Below, in pieces: positions 15,897-26,739 of a DNA stretch of 64,000 nucleotides. A program made the translations under genes and the position numbers. Source of the stretch: Loxodes magnus (lineage: Eukaryota > Ciliophora > Karyorelictea > Loxodida > Loxodidae); contig CAMPDV010001328.1 in the NCBI GenBank assembly GCA_946699065.1, positions 61,378 to 125,377 on the forward strand. Direction: 5' to 3'. The notes below the pieces were generated by a model that was not told the DNA's origin, made no database searches, and saw nothing but the letters and a program-made list of their open reading frames with translations. Each line of letters begins with the position of its first letter. The first letter of the stretch is position 1.

Positions 15897-15959
15897 TTTT
15901 TTTCCACTTCATAGTTATTTATTACTTAAAAGGTATTCATTTCAAGTCTAAAAATAATT

Positions 15960-16440
15960 AAAGGAGCAAAAGGAACTAATCAGCAAAATAAAGGACATAA
16001 TAGAAAATTAATGTAAAATACAACATTAAAATGATCATAAAGAACAACCATATGATGATATTAAAGGAAAATAAGATCCAAAAAGAATAAATAAGAAAAA
16101 CTATTATTTTAAAATTATGAAGAAGATGTAAGTAATTTGATAACTTTAAATATGAATGTTGGAAATTACAAAGATAGAAACAAGAAAAAAAGAAGACATA
16201 ATAGATAATTAAATTAAGAAGATAGAAAAATAATTATGTGCTGTTCTAAATAAATTACAGGAAAAAATAAGTAAAGATAGAAAAACGGGAGATTTCAAGA
16301 TTTATATGCAAGGAGTGAAAGCATAGAAGCATTTAAGCTTATTTTTTATATCAAAAGCAACATGGGAGATATCAGAAAAGAAAATTTTCCAAGAATACCA
16401 AACGTTTAAATATCAATTTAAATTAGATTAACTTAATATG
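15960..16440 (+). other. Possible coding fragment, Lys/Asn/Arg-rich
   Basis: The plus strand is purine-rich and gives protein-like text, for example D-L-Y-A-R-S-E-S-I-E-A-F-K-L. There is no convincing start, stop or domain. It sits just upstream of the divergent structured repeat at 16448 and could be remnant transposon sequence. Confidence 0.25.
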
Positions 16441-16447
16441 TTTCTAG

Positions 16448-16680
16448 TGACTGGAAACTTCTTTCCAGATCAACAATACATAGAACTCTCTTTAAGCACA
16501 TGATATGGATATCCTTTTGCTTAATTCAATAAACTTTGGTAGGGAGTTCCCTAACTATGAATCCACAGACTTCAAGTCTTCGCAAGGGTGGATAGCCAAA
16601 AATATTTTAATCGCTTGAAGGAATCGACTCTAACCAAAGACCTTCTTATTGGTTGGATCGGTGCTTGGCCTTATTCAAAA
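16448..16680 (+). repeat. Divergent relative of the 312-bp SINE
   Basis: Segments in the same order as the SINE copies are recognisable: ggatatcc, tagggag followed by ctatga, a hairpin with a ttcaa core, gtggata, and gactct-accaaagac. The small palindrome ggcttcaagcc of the SINE is gacttcaagtc here (16568-16578), a paired change that keeps the helix. Overall identity is low. No target duplication was found by eye. It may be an old SINE or the RNA gene from which the SINE arose. Confidence 0.55.
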
Positions 16681-16872
16681 AGCTAAAAATTTTGATCAGA
16701 CGATTAGCCTAAACCATTTTTTAATCATTAATTCTATTTTCAATTTATTTATTTTCTAAATAAAATTTGTCAAGTATTTCTTTTTTCCTCATTTTTATTT
16801 ATTTTATATAATTTAATTTGGAAGTTATACTAAATTTGAGGGTGAAGAGGAAAGGGACATCTTCATCGGAGA

Positions 16873-17097
16873 ATGGATAAAGGTAGTATACATAATCTAC
16901 TGTTATCATCCTCTGATTTGGTTAGACTTTGGACACATGCTTATTTAGTTACCGGTAATGGTGCTACTCCTTTTAATAACTTGACTCAAGGTGTTTTTTA
17001 TTATATTTTTCATCAGAGGTTGAGGAAATATAATACCTATAATAGATTTTTGTCTCCCTCTACTTTTGTTTTACAATACGATGCAATATGTAATTGA
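16873..17097 (+). CDS. Short unrecognised protein, 74 residues
   Basis: ATG 16873 to TGA 17095-17097. Codon third positions are mostly T or A and composition is balanced (L-W-T-H-A-Y-L-V-T-G-N-G-A-T-P-F). A second frame through the same DNA would encode a hydrophobic protein but has poorer codon bias. It lies between SINE-related sequences and is followed 45 bp later by hairpin repeat H1, so it may be a transposon fragment. Confidence 0.4.
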   Translation: MDKGSIHNLLLSSSDLVRLWTHAYLVTGNGATPFNNLTQGVFYYIFHQRLRKYNTYNRFLSPSTFVLQYDAICN

Positions 17098-17142
17098 CCT
17101 GAAGATCTCAAGTAATATTTATTTATATCAATGTTGAATAGT

Positions 17143-17183
17143 AAAAGAGCTGCGCACTATCGAAGTGTTCCGCGCTCTCTAAA
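17143..17183. repeat. Hairpin repeat H1
   Basis: A 41-nt near-palindrome with arms aaaagagctgcg and cgcgctct and an inner cac/gtg pairing. It is one of four related copies (others at 23644, 25616, 26434). It directly precedes the left target duplication of SINE copy R1. Confidence 0.75.
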
Positions 17184-17196
17184 CTAATTTTTAATT

Positions 17197-17508
17197 AATT
17201 AATTTCAACTAAAAAAGTTTTTGGACCGGGAACTCCTTTCCGATTGCACGACCCGACGCTCTCTTTTTATGGAATAACGGGGATATCCTGTTGTGCTCCA
17301 GGCACAGCTGCTAGGGAGCTCCATCGCTATGAGCTGCCAGGCTTCAAGCCCCTAACAAGAGCGGATAATCTCAAAGACAGTGTTCCCTTCAGAAAATGAC
17401 TCTGACCAGGGACTTTCTCAGCGACAGGAAAGGAACTTGTTCCTAGCCATAAAACCAGAAAGTGTTGCTACGAAGGTCATTCTCAGCTCCCACCATCTTT
17501 TCAATTAT
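17197..17508 (+). mobile_element. SINE copy R1 with 17-bp target-site duplication
   Basis: A GC-richer 312-bp unit is flanked by the perfect 17-bp direct repeat taaactaatttttaatt (17180-17196 and 17509-17525). It matches R2 (18569) and, reversed, R3 (27276) almost end to end. It has no conserved reading frame: indels between copies are not multiples of three. A hairpin tgtgc-tccag-gcaca (17292-17306) is replaced in R2 by gcttt-cga-aaagc, so pairing rather than sequence is kept. The transcription direction is uncertain; a TTCAA/TTGAA-cored palindrome at 17340-17350 loosely resembles a Pol III B box. Confidence 0.85.
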
Positions 17509-17559
17509 TAAACTAATTTTTAATTTAAAATTGTCCGAAAGCAGTAAATCACTGCCTTT

Positions 17560-18298
17560 TAAAATAAGTTTGAAAGTTTAAAATTTCTTGATTGCAAAGG
17601 TCAATTTGTCTTCTCTTTGGTCCAATTACTTTTGGAATCTTTTAATCGTAGGTTTTCTGTAAATCTATTCATTCTTGCTACAATAAAGTTGTTCCCTCTT
17701 CTTTTATTATTAGATTCAATATTGTCTTTAAAAATTTTGGAATTTCAGACAGTTCAGATGCAAGTACCTTTCGCTATTGCAATAATATCATTTTTTCTTT
17801 ATTCTTTTTCCTCAGGGCTTTCTGTGGCTCTTTTCTTCAATTTCCATAATATATATCTTAATTTTCGCTGACTGGATTCGCTTTTTTAACTTTAGAATCT
17901 CTTTTAACTTTGTAAATAGTTTTAAATCTATTCATTTTAGTCCTAAATCTTTTTTACTTGGAAGTTCATTTAGCTAAACTGTTCTTGCTAGTATTTCAAT
18001 AATGTATCGAGCTACTCCTGATTATTAGTTCTGAGGTCTAAAGAGTCTTGAAGTCCATGCTGAATCAGTTCTGACAACTTTGAGTTCTCCATCCGTACTT
18101 CCTGGAGGTTTAGCGCTACTTTAATAAACTGCTATATCTGACCGAAGGATTAAACTCTGAAACCTCTTAGAGCAGTACGGACTTTCTAGACTTCTCTTCC
18201 GATGTTGGTGTTTGAGTCACCTTCTGGATTTTTATTTACCTTGTATTTTTGATACGTACCAGGCTCCTAGGAAAAAATCCCTTTCTGAAATCCGCCAT
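17560..18298 (-). pseudogene. Gag-like ORF1, copy B, decayed CCHC
   Basis: It starts like copy C (ATGGCGGA, M-A-D-F) at 18298. The later part reads best in another frame, indicating at least one frameshift. At 17749-17790 the zinc-knuckle segment is W-Y-Y-C-N-S-E-R-Y-L-H-L-N-C: by comparison with copy A the first Cys has become TGA and the His has become Tyr, so two metal ligands are lost. The 3' end abuts SINE R1 in tail-to-tail orientation. Confidence 0.6.
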
Positions 18299-18568
18299 TA
18301 TTTTCTGATTTTTATAAATAATTATTTTACTAATTTTATTTTTAATAGAAGCAATTTAATCCACTATAAACTTAATTTTTATTTATTTTTTTGATTTTAA
18401 TTATTTTTCTTTTTATAATATTTTTAGTAATTCTAATTATTTATGTTTATTTCATCTTATAGTTTATTTCTGAGTCATATTTTTTACATTGGGTGTGTTT
18501 TTTTAATTTTGAAGTAGATTAAATTTTTGAATAAACTTAATATTTTAATTAAATATTTAGCATATTTT

Positions 18569-18879
18569 TTTTTAAATTTCAGCTTAAAGAGTTTTGGACT
18601 ACAACTCCTTGCAGTTTAACGTCCCCAACACTCCCTTCATAGGATAACGGGGATATCCTGTTGCTTTCGAAAAGCAGCTGCCAGGGAGCTCCATCGCTAT
18701 GGGCAGCCAGGCTTCAAGCCCCTACCAGGAGTGGATAATCAAGAGGAAGGCATTCCCTTGCAAAGGTTGACTTTGACCAGGGACTTTCTCAGCGACAGGA
18801 AAGGAACTTGTTCCTAGCCATAAAACCAGAAAGTATGATTCAGAAGGTCAATCTCAGCTCCCACCATCTTTTTAATTAT
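18569..18879 (+). mobile_element. SINE copy R2 with 16-bp target-site duplication
   Basis: It is flanked by the perfect direct repeat atatttagcatatttt (18553-18568 and 18880-18895). The internal sequence matches R1 and R3 but differs at paired positions: the hairpin at 18663-18675 is gcttt-cga-aaagc, and ccctt-gc-aaagg appears where R1 has an unrelated sequence. The R2-specific changes and 1-nt indels rule out a conserved protein frame. Confidence 0.85.
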
Positions 18880-18996
18880 ATATTTAGCATATTTTAATTT
18901 AGTTAAAATATAATAATTAATTTTACTTTTATTTTTCAATTTTATTATTAAAAATTTTATTTTAATATTTTATTATTTTAAATAATTCTAAAACTC

Positions 18997-19295
18997 TTAA
19001 ACATATCTTAAACATATCTTAAACATATCTTAAACATATCTTAAACATATCTTAAACATATCTTAAACATATCTTAAACATATCTTAAACATATCTTAAA
19101 CATATCTTAAACATATCTTAAACATATCTTAAACATATCTTAAACATATCTTAAACATATCTTAAACATATCTTAAACATATCTTAAACATATCTTAAAC
19201 ATATCTTAAACATAATTTAAGCATACCTTAAATATACTCTTTAAATATCTTAAACATACCTTAAATATATCTTAAACATATCCTAAACACTTAAT
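18997..19295. repeat. 11-bp minisatellite, 19 perfect copies plus degenerate tail
   Basis: The unit ttaaacatatc repeats exactly 19 times from 18997 to 19205, then continues in about eight imperfect copies to 19295. It does not match known ciliate telomere repeats (G4T2, G4T4 or G3T3 types). Perfect copies on one side and decayed ones on the other suggest recent expansion from the left. Confidence 0.95.
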
Positions 19296-19560
19296 CTAGC
19301 AAAAAAGCAACTTAAAACGTAAAGCTTTTTAGATTAAATTACTTTGTAATTTATTTAAGTCTTATTCTTCTATAACTTAAATTTAATTTATTTTAGTTTA
19401 CATTTTTATTCTTAGTTTTCTGTCTTTTTAAGATAAAAAATTTAAAAATAAAGAAATAATTAGCAAAATATGGATTATTAAAAATAAGATAATTAGAATC
19501 AATATCATTTTTTATTTAGATCAAAAGTTTAATTCTAATTATGCAAGTATAAGGGATCTT

Positions 19561-21600
19561 ATTTCAGTCTAAATATAGGCATCATTCTAACTATAAATAT
19601 CAAAATCATTCCAAATATCAGTAGAGTTTAAGTCCCAGGGAAAAAGCTACGCTTTTAGTAGTAATAGAAACAACTATCTTGTATCCAAAATTCCATAATT
19701 TAAGAATACTAATTCGTCATAAAATCCGAGCATTAACTACAAAATAAGAAAAACTAATCATGTAAAAATTAACATTACACAGCAAGAACTTGTGGGTCGT
19801 AATGATTATAATTCAGATGGTAAATTACCAAGATAAGTAATTAATTCTATTTAACTTTAGCAGAGTTTACTTAAAGCAAGTATATCTAAAGAAAACAACT
19901 TCAATAAATCAAGCTTTGTGCTAACAGCTAAGCAAGAGGAATGTGATACTTTAAAAACTAATCTGATGGTGAAATAGATAACAGAAAATAAAACATTAAA
20001 CTAATCCAAATCTAACTATCTAATTATATAAAAACCAGCTAAATAAGAACGTATAAAGTTATTTTTTAATAGTGAATTTCGTCTTTGCTAAAGACTAATA
20101 TAGCTATAAGTAAGATATAAGCAATTTTTAGATTAGAAGGAAGAATATAATCGTGAAAAAGAAGCCTGATATTTTAAGAACTATTCAGTATTTTCATATA
20201 AATGGTGATAATATAACATTTTAAGTCTCAGTACTAAGAAAAAAGAAGAATATGAAGCTTTAGAGAAGTTATATAAATAAAATGTAAAATACTAGTCAAT
20301 AGCAGTAGTTTGAAAGCAGAGACAAAGAAATATATAGAGCTTAATGTAGACAAGCAAATGATATTAGTCCACTATAATTAATTGACCTTATTCAGATTAC
20401 TATTTAATATACAGGCAGGAGAAAGAAATTAATATGAAGTCTTATTACATAAATGTAACTAAGAAATACCAAATTAGCTAGAGGATAAGCAAATAAAGCA
20501 TATAAATAGAAATGATTCCTATAACCAAATGCACTTGCTATAGGTTTTAAATATAATTTAACGATTATAATGGCTATAAAAACTCCTTGAATAAGCATTA
20601 TTTAAAGAGATTTTTGAAAGTTTCTTTTCCTTCCCTGAAGTTGGCTTTAGAAACTTTTGTATTTTTTCAATTGTTAATAGTAATAAGACTAATCAGGTCT
20701 TACTTATGAATGTAGGCAAGACAATTCTGTGCAAGAGAATAACTTATCAGTGATAGAGTAAATGACTTTAGAAAAGATTTAAGAACTTAATTCTGAAGTC
20801 TCTTTCTCAATAATAAAATATCTCAAATAAGCTACTCTCTAATTATTTTTTAGAAGATACAAGTAAATTTCAATCTGAAACCTTTGTAGATGAATTATTG
20901 ACTAATTTCTTAATAAAAATTTAATATTTATAGATAAATTATTTAGAGTGCTTTATGAAGGATAGCACTTTAAAATTTTGAATAATAGAGTACTTAAAGC
21001 AGCAAAGCAAAAAATTATTAAAAATTCAGAGACTACTGTTATAATGAGTATCACAAGGGCATAAAGGAGGATAATAAGAATAGACAACACAAAAAAGTTA
21101 AAATTTTATAAGAAAATAGCTTATATATCTGTCATTTGGCAAATCAAATACATTTACATAATATAAGAGGCAGAGGATGCCGAAACATTTTAAAGTTATA
21201 GGAAAGCCAAAAATACAGTAAAAGAATTAAATATAAGAAAACTTAAGCAAAATCTAGAAATTTAATTTTGGAAAAGTTAAGGATGAAAATAAATTTAAGA
21301 ACCAATTAATATGAATAGAGAAGATAAAAGCATTTTATATGAAACCCATGTATTTGAAGACGCGAATTCATTTTAGCTTAATCAAATAATAAATCATAAA
21401 TTAAGTAAAAACAATACTAGAAAATATTAAGCCTAGATCTTTGTAAGTAAAATAAACAAAGCTGAAAAAGAGAAAAATAAAGAAGGAATAAGATAGTTAA
21501 TATATTATATATCTATCTTTTAGAATAATAATTTTAAAGATTTATCTCTAACTAAAGACAAAAATAAATAATAATAATATAGATAAATATACACAAGAGA
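19561..21600 (+). CDS. Large unrecognised Lys/Asn/Gln-rich protein, boundaries uncertain
   Basis: The plus strand reads as protein in frame 1 from about 19561 to 20220 (for example I-T-Q-Q-E-L-V-G-R-N-D-Y-N-S-D-G-K) and in frame 2 from about 20280 to 21600 (for example L-Y-E-T-H-V-F-E-D-A-N-S-F). The frame change would need an intron or frameshift between 20200 and 20290, which I could not place. No domain was recognised, and neither end is defined. Confidence 0.35.
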
Positions 21601-21689
21601 GGATAAATTACTTAATTAAAAATCCAAACTGATATTTTAGAAATTACGAAACTTTTTTAAAATTTTACGATATAAATAATATTTATTTT

Positions 21690-22600
21690 CCTTGCTTATT
21701 TACATAATATAAAAGTATTTTATGATTTAATATCTTAATCAAGATTTTTTTTTGGTATAAAATAAAACAATTTTATATTAATAAAATTTTATTTTTAGTC
21801 TTTTTTCTAGTTAAGAAATATTAATTTTCAATCTTAAATATAATGCATTTATTTATTTTTAAATACTTATATTCTGCTAAAAAAATTTCAAATTTAAATA
21901 AACATAAAACAATAATTAAAAAATAAGCTAAACCTTTATGTTCAAAATAAACTCTTAGTTTTAAAATTTTAGCATTTTATTTTTTCTTAAAATTTAATCT
22001 GATTTTTATATTATTTTTTCTAATATTTTTACTTTATTAGCCATATAATATTTTTTTAATATTTAGAAAATAATTTTTAATAAATAAAGTTTTTAATCTC
22101 ATAATTAAAAAATTACATTGTATTAAATCAGCTTAAAAAGAATGTAAATATTTTTAATTTATAAGTTTAATTTATTTCTAATAGATTGTTATTTTTAATT
22201 AATACATTACTTTATTTTTTTCATATTTACTCTAATTATTTATTATTTAAAAATTAAATCTTTCAAAGCTATGTGGGATTTAAAAAAATATAAAATTTCA
22301 ATTACTACATATATTTCTTAACTTTATCTATATTTTAAAATGTTTTAATTTTTGCTGTTTGAACTAGAAAAACTTTATTTAGATAAAAAAAGCAAATAGT
22401 TATAAAGTAACATCTTACTAAGATGTTATGTTATTATTTATGATACAGAGAGTTAGATAGTTCGCTATAGAGTACTTTTCACTCATTATCAATTTTGGCA
22501 GGTTTCTCTTCTTCTGACTTCTTTCAGTCCTGCACTCATTCTTGTTAGCTTACAGTTCATGTATAAGTTCTTGATATAAAAAGGGCAGTTTATTCCCGTA
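21690..22600. other. AT-rich stretch
   Basis: It is low-complexity A/T DNA with no recognisable gene up to about 22440, then more balanced sequence that is probably the leader of the following ORF. Confidence 0.5.
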
Positions 22601-23644
22601 ATGGATTCTGTCATAGAGAACGATCAGATTCCTCTCTGTTAGCTCAATTAACATCAAATTTCTCTCGATTTATCTAATATTTACACATGAACGTCAGTGT
22701 CATCCCCTAACCTCAGTTCTAATTTGAGAGATGTGATCAGGTTGGCTAGTGAAAAGAAGGTGTTGAAGAGCAGAAAGAATACAATGACTTAAAAAAAATA
22801 ATTCGTTCTGGTTTTAGTTGAAGAGCTCGGTTTTGCTAAGACCTGGATATTTTATTTCCAATCTTATGATATGTTTCCCTTAATTGGGGCGTACTGAGAC
22901 TGTGACCCAGCACACATATCAGTTCTTTCTCTAGCTCTGTCTATAGCTCTTATAGTGTTAATATAGGAGGACAGATTTGGCTAGATTTAATTTCGTCTGA
23001 AATGGAAGGCGAAACTTCGCTTTCAGGTGTTAGGAGAAGATTTAGATTTATCTTCGTTCTAAGTTTATTTAGTTCCCAAACTCTTTCATTTGTTTAAATT
23101 TGTTACTGATAAGATCCTTCTTCAACATCTTTCAACAAACTTATTAAGTTTTTATATTAACAAATATTTTTCGTATAGATAGTAGTAGAGAAAGTAAAAG
23201 ACGTCAATTCTTCAGCCTATATCTACACTTTGATAATAAATATCTTTGCAGTTCAGTGTAAATAAATTTAGAACATAAAGATCAATCTTTGAAAGAGAAA
23301 CAGATAAAGATTAGGAAAACATTTTCTTTCACGACAAATATATCGTATTTATTGAGAATTCTAGTAGAAGCAACGTAGCTATTGTATTCAAGATTAAAAG
23401 AAGAAGAAATGCTAAGCATCCCGATTAAATAAAATATATTACAGTTTGAACGTCTCAATATATAAGATTTAAAGAGATGCAACAAGTCCAAGGATGGAAA
23501 CCAATGGATGTTCAACCTGGGCAATTTAAGTTTCCAATCTTACTAAAATTGGAAGCCCCAAAGTCTTTATTAAATAACAGGAGGCAAGAATTAATGTCTT
23601 CTGAGTGGAATTGAGATTTCCTATAAATAAATAAATAAATTTGA
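22601..23644 (+). CDS. Unrecognised protein, about 347 residues, codon texture unlike neighbours
   Basis: ATG 22601 to TGA 23642-23644 is 348 codons in one frame. Composition is balanced throughout and clearly less AT-biased than neighbouring genes. The C-terminal half has Asp/Glu/Lys/Arg-rich text with alternating hydrophobics (K-Y-I-V-F-I-E-N-S-S-R-S-N-V-A-I-V-F-K) and G-W-K-P-M-D-V-Q-P-G-Q-F. At least five internal TGA codons read as Trp, often beside aromatic residues. The stop codon lies at the edge of hairpin repeat H2. Location in a transposon-rich island makes a mobile-element protein possible, but I recognise no family. Confidence 0.5.
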
Positions 23645-23688
23645 TTATAAAGCGCGTAGCCCCTCGTTGGTGCGCAGCTCTTTATAAT
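23644..23688. repeat. Hairpin repeat H2
   Basis: attataaag and ctttataat form a perfect 9-bp inverted repeat around cgcgtagcccctcgttggtgcgc. The sequence ttgattatarag...tcgttggtgcgca is shared, reversed, with H3. It overlaps the stop codon of the preceding ORF. Confidence 0.8.
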
Positions 23689-24367
23689 AAAAAACTATAA
23701 TTAATCTTATCTTAGATATTAATACTTATTTGAAGACTTTATAGGATATTTTAGACATAAGTTTAATAAATCATTTAAAATAGCAGAAAATTTTTGCGGT
23801 GAAAGAAAAACTTTTTATCATTAATTAATTGCTTTAATAATTTTTAATTTTGCATCAAGATAATTTTATGTTCCTTGACAATAATTTTCTGGTAATTTTT
23901 TAAGTTTATATTTTTCTTTTTATTATTTAGAAAATAAACCATAATTTTCTAAAAATCTTAAATAATTTATATTAAATTTTAAATTAATTTTGATTAAATA
24001 GATTCTATACACTTATTAACTACTTTTAAGTTAACTTTCTTTTTAAAATTCAGGTATAGTTACTTTAAAAATCTCAATTAACTTACTTAGTTTTTTATTT
24101 AGCAATTTTATTTTTTATTTTTTAAGATAAAAAGTAATTTTAGATACTAAATTAAAGCAAAAAATATTAATAAATTTTAAACTTATTTAAGCTTTTTTCG
24201 CTATATTATTTAGATAATTCTTAAATTAATATAATAATTATAGAGTTAACTCTTTATTAAATTTAACTATTTTATAATTAAATTTTAGTATTATTATAAG
24301 TAAATAGTGTATGTTATAAACTTTAGTAAATATTTTTATTATTTTTTAAATATAATCTTGATTTCAT

Positions 24368-25612
24368 TCAATTTTCAATTACTATTGCTATAGTCTCATC
24401 TTTTACTTCTTCCTCTTTGGTTTTTTATTTTCTAACAATTAAAATCTTCGTGACTTAAGCTTCTTAAGAAATATTTTTAGTTATAAATCTAAATTTCTGG
24501 AATATATATTATTTGTTTCTACCTAGTATAAGTAGTTTGTGGCGATTGTTGATGATTACATAATTACTCAGTATATATTTTATCTGTTTTCATTCTCTTA
24601 AGCTCTGAATAGCTGCATTATAGAAATAATATTGCTTTTTGTCTCTTATATATTTAGGAAAAATTTTTAAACTAATATTATTTTTGGAATTTTGCAGGTC
24701 AATGCAATAAATATCTGATAATGGTTAACTTGACATAATATTGAAATCCTTTTTCAAGTTGGTAATGAAAAGAGAGCCTATTGTCGATCTTGGAAAATAA
24801 GTAGTTTCTTATTTTATTTTATAATAGAATTAAAAAAACTTGATTTCCATAATTTGCTTGTAAAGTAGCCAGTTTAAATCTATAAAAAAATACTCCTTAA
24901 AAGTTGAAATTGATGCTTAAAATGTTATCTTTAAATAATTTTCATGCTTGATTCAAATATATTAAAACTCCAGTTATTCCTTTATGAATACTTCATATTA
25001 CTATTTCTTATCCATATTCTGCTTTAAGTAGTGTAAGAAGTCTGCATAGAGTTTTAAAGTGTCAAGGAGTAACATTTTTTTAATGGCAGTGAATATAGAA
25101 AAAGTTTATAAATTTCCATATTTTTAAATCTTCTACTAATAATGATAAATTAAATTTCCTTTTTCATGCAGACAATTCCAAGGTATGTCCCATAGTTCCT
25201 TTGTTTGATATAGTAACCTTCTATTTTCAATTTTAATTCTATATTTAAGCTTTCTTTTTAATAAATTAGATGTATCATACTTATTAGTGCTTATTTACAC
25301 TAATCTACTAAAACACTTTGTTGTATTCATCTTTTTACTATTCAATTCTATGTAGATTAGAGAGAAATATTGAATCATATCAGCATAATCACTAACAAAT
25401 TTCATATTTTGTAAATTGATACCTAATTGAATGCTTCTTTTCTATGTACACAAATTATTATAAGCTTGTGATAAAGATCTAATAAAGTGTAGATAGGTAG
25501 AAGAAAAAACCACAGATAATGTAGTGGAAAATGATAAAGATATGTAATTAATAAGAAAAGCATTTCTATTGCCTGAAGATTTACTTTAAGTAACGGAAAT
25601 ATTTTGAAGTAT
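24368..25612 (-). CDS. Unrecognised protein, about 410 residues, 5' end uncertain
   Basis: A minus-strand frame runs from about 25612 to TGA 24368-24370 with consistent phase at all points checked. Text is protein-like and aromatic-rich, for example L-L-Y-Q-T-K-E-L-W-D-I-P-W-N-C-L-H-E-K-G, ending K-D-E-T-I-A-I-V-I-E-N before the stop. No in-frame ATG is evident before 25378, so the start may lie in a further exon or the gene may be truncated at hairpin H3. The upstream half of the interval 23690-24367 is AT-rich and empty. Confidence 0.45.
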
Positions 25613-25615
25613 GGA

Positions 25616-25658
25616 AAGAATTGCGCACCAACGAGATGCTACGCACTCTATAATCAAA
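25616..25658. repeat. Hairpin repeat H3
   Basis: Reversed relative to H2; the shared sequence is ttgattata-agtgcgtagc..tcgttggtgcgca. Its outer arms pair less well than in H2. With H4 it brackets the decayed family copy 2. Confidence 0.75.
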
Positions 25659-25917
25659 TTAATTTATTAATTTAATATTTATTTATATATTAACATAGCA
25701 TATTATATTATATTAAGAAAAATTAGCCTTTATTTGGCTATATTTGTTATAAATTTTTTATCATCAATAGGTTTCAAAATTGTAATGTTCTGGTTTCTTT
25801 AATAGTAAATTCTTATAACTTTCTCCTCTTGTTAGTGATTGAAAATCAAAGCAGCACTATCATTTCTTGAATTGTCTCATAATCTTTGGTCTTCTAAATA
25901 TGGGTAAAAAAATTTTA

Positions 25918-26340
25918 TAATGAAATATTCAGCTTGCATTTAACAAATCTTTACTAGGATGAATATCCTTTTTCTGTTGCTAATCTAATTTTAATCAATT
26001 TATTATCTTATAATCATATTTTTTGCAATATAAGCTTTTATCTTTCTTTTATAGTAAACGAAGCCTGGGGATGAAATCTTTCCTCTTTTGATTCTGGATC
26101 AATTTATTATTTGATATAGATACAATCCAATTTATTAATTTTTATTATCCTGAATTGTTTAAAAATCATTTCTATTTTGTTAAATTGCATTTCCAACCAT
26201 AAGGAGAGAGACTATAAGTTAGTTTCTTATTTAAAGTACTATTAATCGATCGATTTGTTGAAAACAATCAAAGAGAGTAAGATATTTATTTTAGATAGTT
26301 TAAATTGCTTTGCTAGCTTCTAGTTATAAAATCATTAATA
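25918..26340 (-). pseudogene. Decayed copy 2 of the unnamed dispersed protein family
   Basis: Homologous to 13926-14465. It reads F-Y-N-Q-K-L-A-K-Q-F-K-L ... E-T-N-L-Q-S-L-S-L-W-L-E-M-Q-F-N ... P-E-S-K-E-E-R-F-H-P-Q-A-S in one frame. A 1-nt insertion near 26040 then throws L-D-Q-Q-Q-K-K-D-I-H-P into another frame, followed by TGA. The lesion differs from that in copy 1, so the copies decayed independently. Confidence 0.6.
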
Positions 26341-26433
26341 TAAAAGTTGTTATTAATTCTTGCTAATTTTTAAATTTTTTCGCAGGAGATATTTATTTCT
26401 TCGAAGTCACATCTTTTTTAAAAAGGGAACTGA

Positions 26434-26478
26434 GATTATAGAGAGCGTAGCCCTATGATAGCGAGCTGCTCTTTAATT
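26434..26478. repeat. Hairpin repeat H4
   Basis: gattatagagagcgtagcc...gagctgctctttaatta has the same arms as H2 and the same orientation, opposite to H3. Confidence 0.7.
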
Positions 26479-26499
26479 AAAGTCTTTTAAAGTTTAAAA

Positions 26500-26735
26500 G
26501 CGTATTACGATAAATTCTTCCTTGTGTTAGCATCCCTTGGAAATTCTTTTCTCCTATATGGTTAGTGTCGGAGCGCTTTCCTAAAGAGACCTTAATCTCA
26601 GGTATCGATCAACATATTATTACTTGATGCATTGGTCATGACATACTTGGCTTCAGCCAAGATTCTTGTTCATGTCTTCACACAGAGTACTTCCTAGTTA
26701 CTGAGTTTCTTTCAATCATAGCGAGTTCTTAACAA
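26500..26735. other. Balanced-composition segment with a strong small hairpin
   Basis: GC content rises here and cttggct-tc-agccaag forms a perfect 7-bp stem near 26650. It lies directly upstream of gag-like ORF copy D and could be its leader or another structured RNA. I could not align it confidently with the SINE. Confidence 0.3.
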
Positions 26736-26739
26736 ATAT

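Noticed and set aside
17197-17508. Group I or group II intron, or SRP/RNase P RNA, as the identity of the repeat
   Set aside because: I could not find the conserved cores of these RNAs, and target-site duplications show it is a retroposed element.
17617-17871. Hydrophobic plus-strand ORF of 84 codons
   Set aside because: It is antisense to gag-like ORF copy B, whose zinc-knuckle remnant is on the minus strand.
18997-19295. Telomere or telomere-associated repeat
   Set aside because: The 11-bp AT-rich unit has none of the G-run structure of ciliate telomeres and lies internally.
23644-25658. A simple DNA transposon with H2 and H3 as terminal inverted repeats
   Set aside because: H repeats are themselves near-palindromic, so inverted placement is weak evidence; no target duplication was found and H4 shows the same motif at another boundary.
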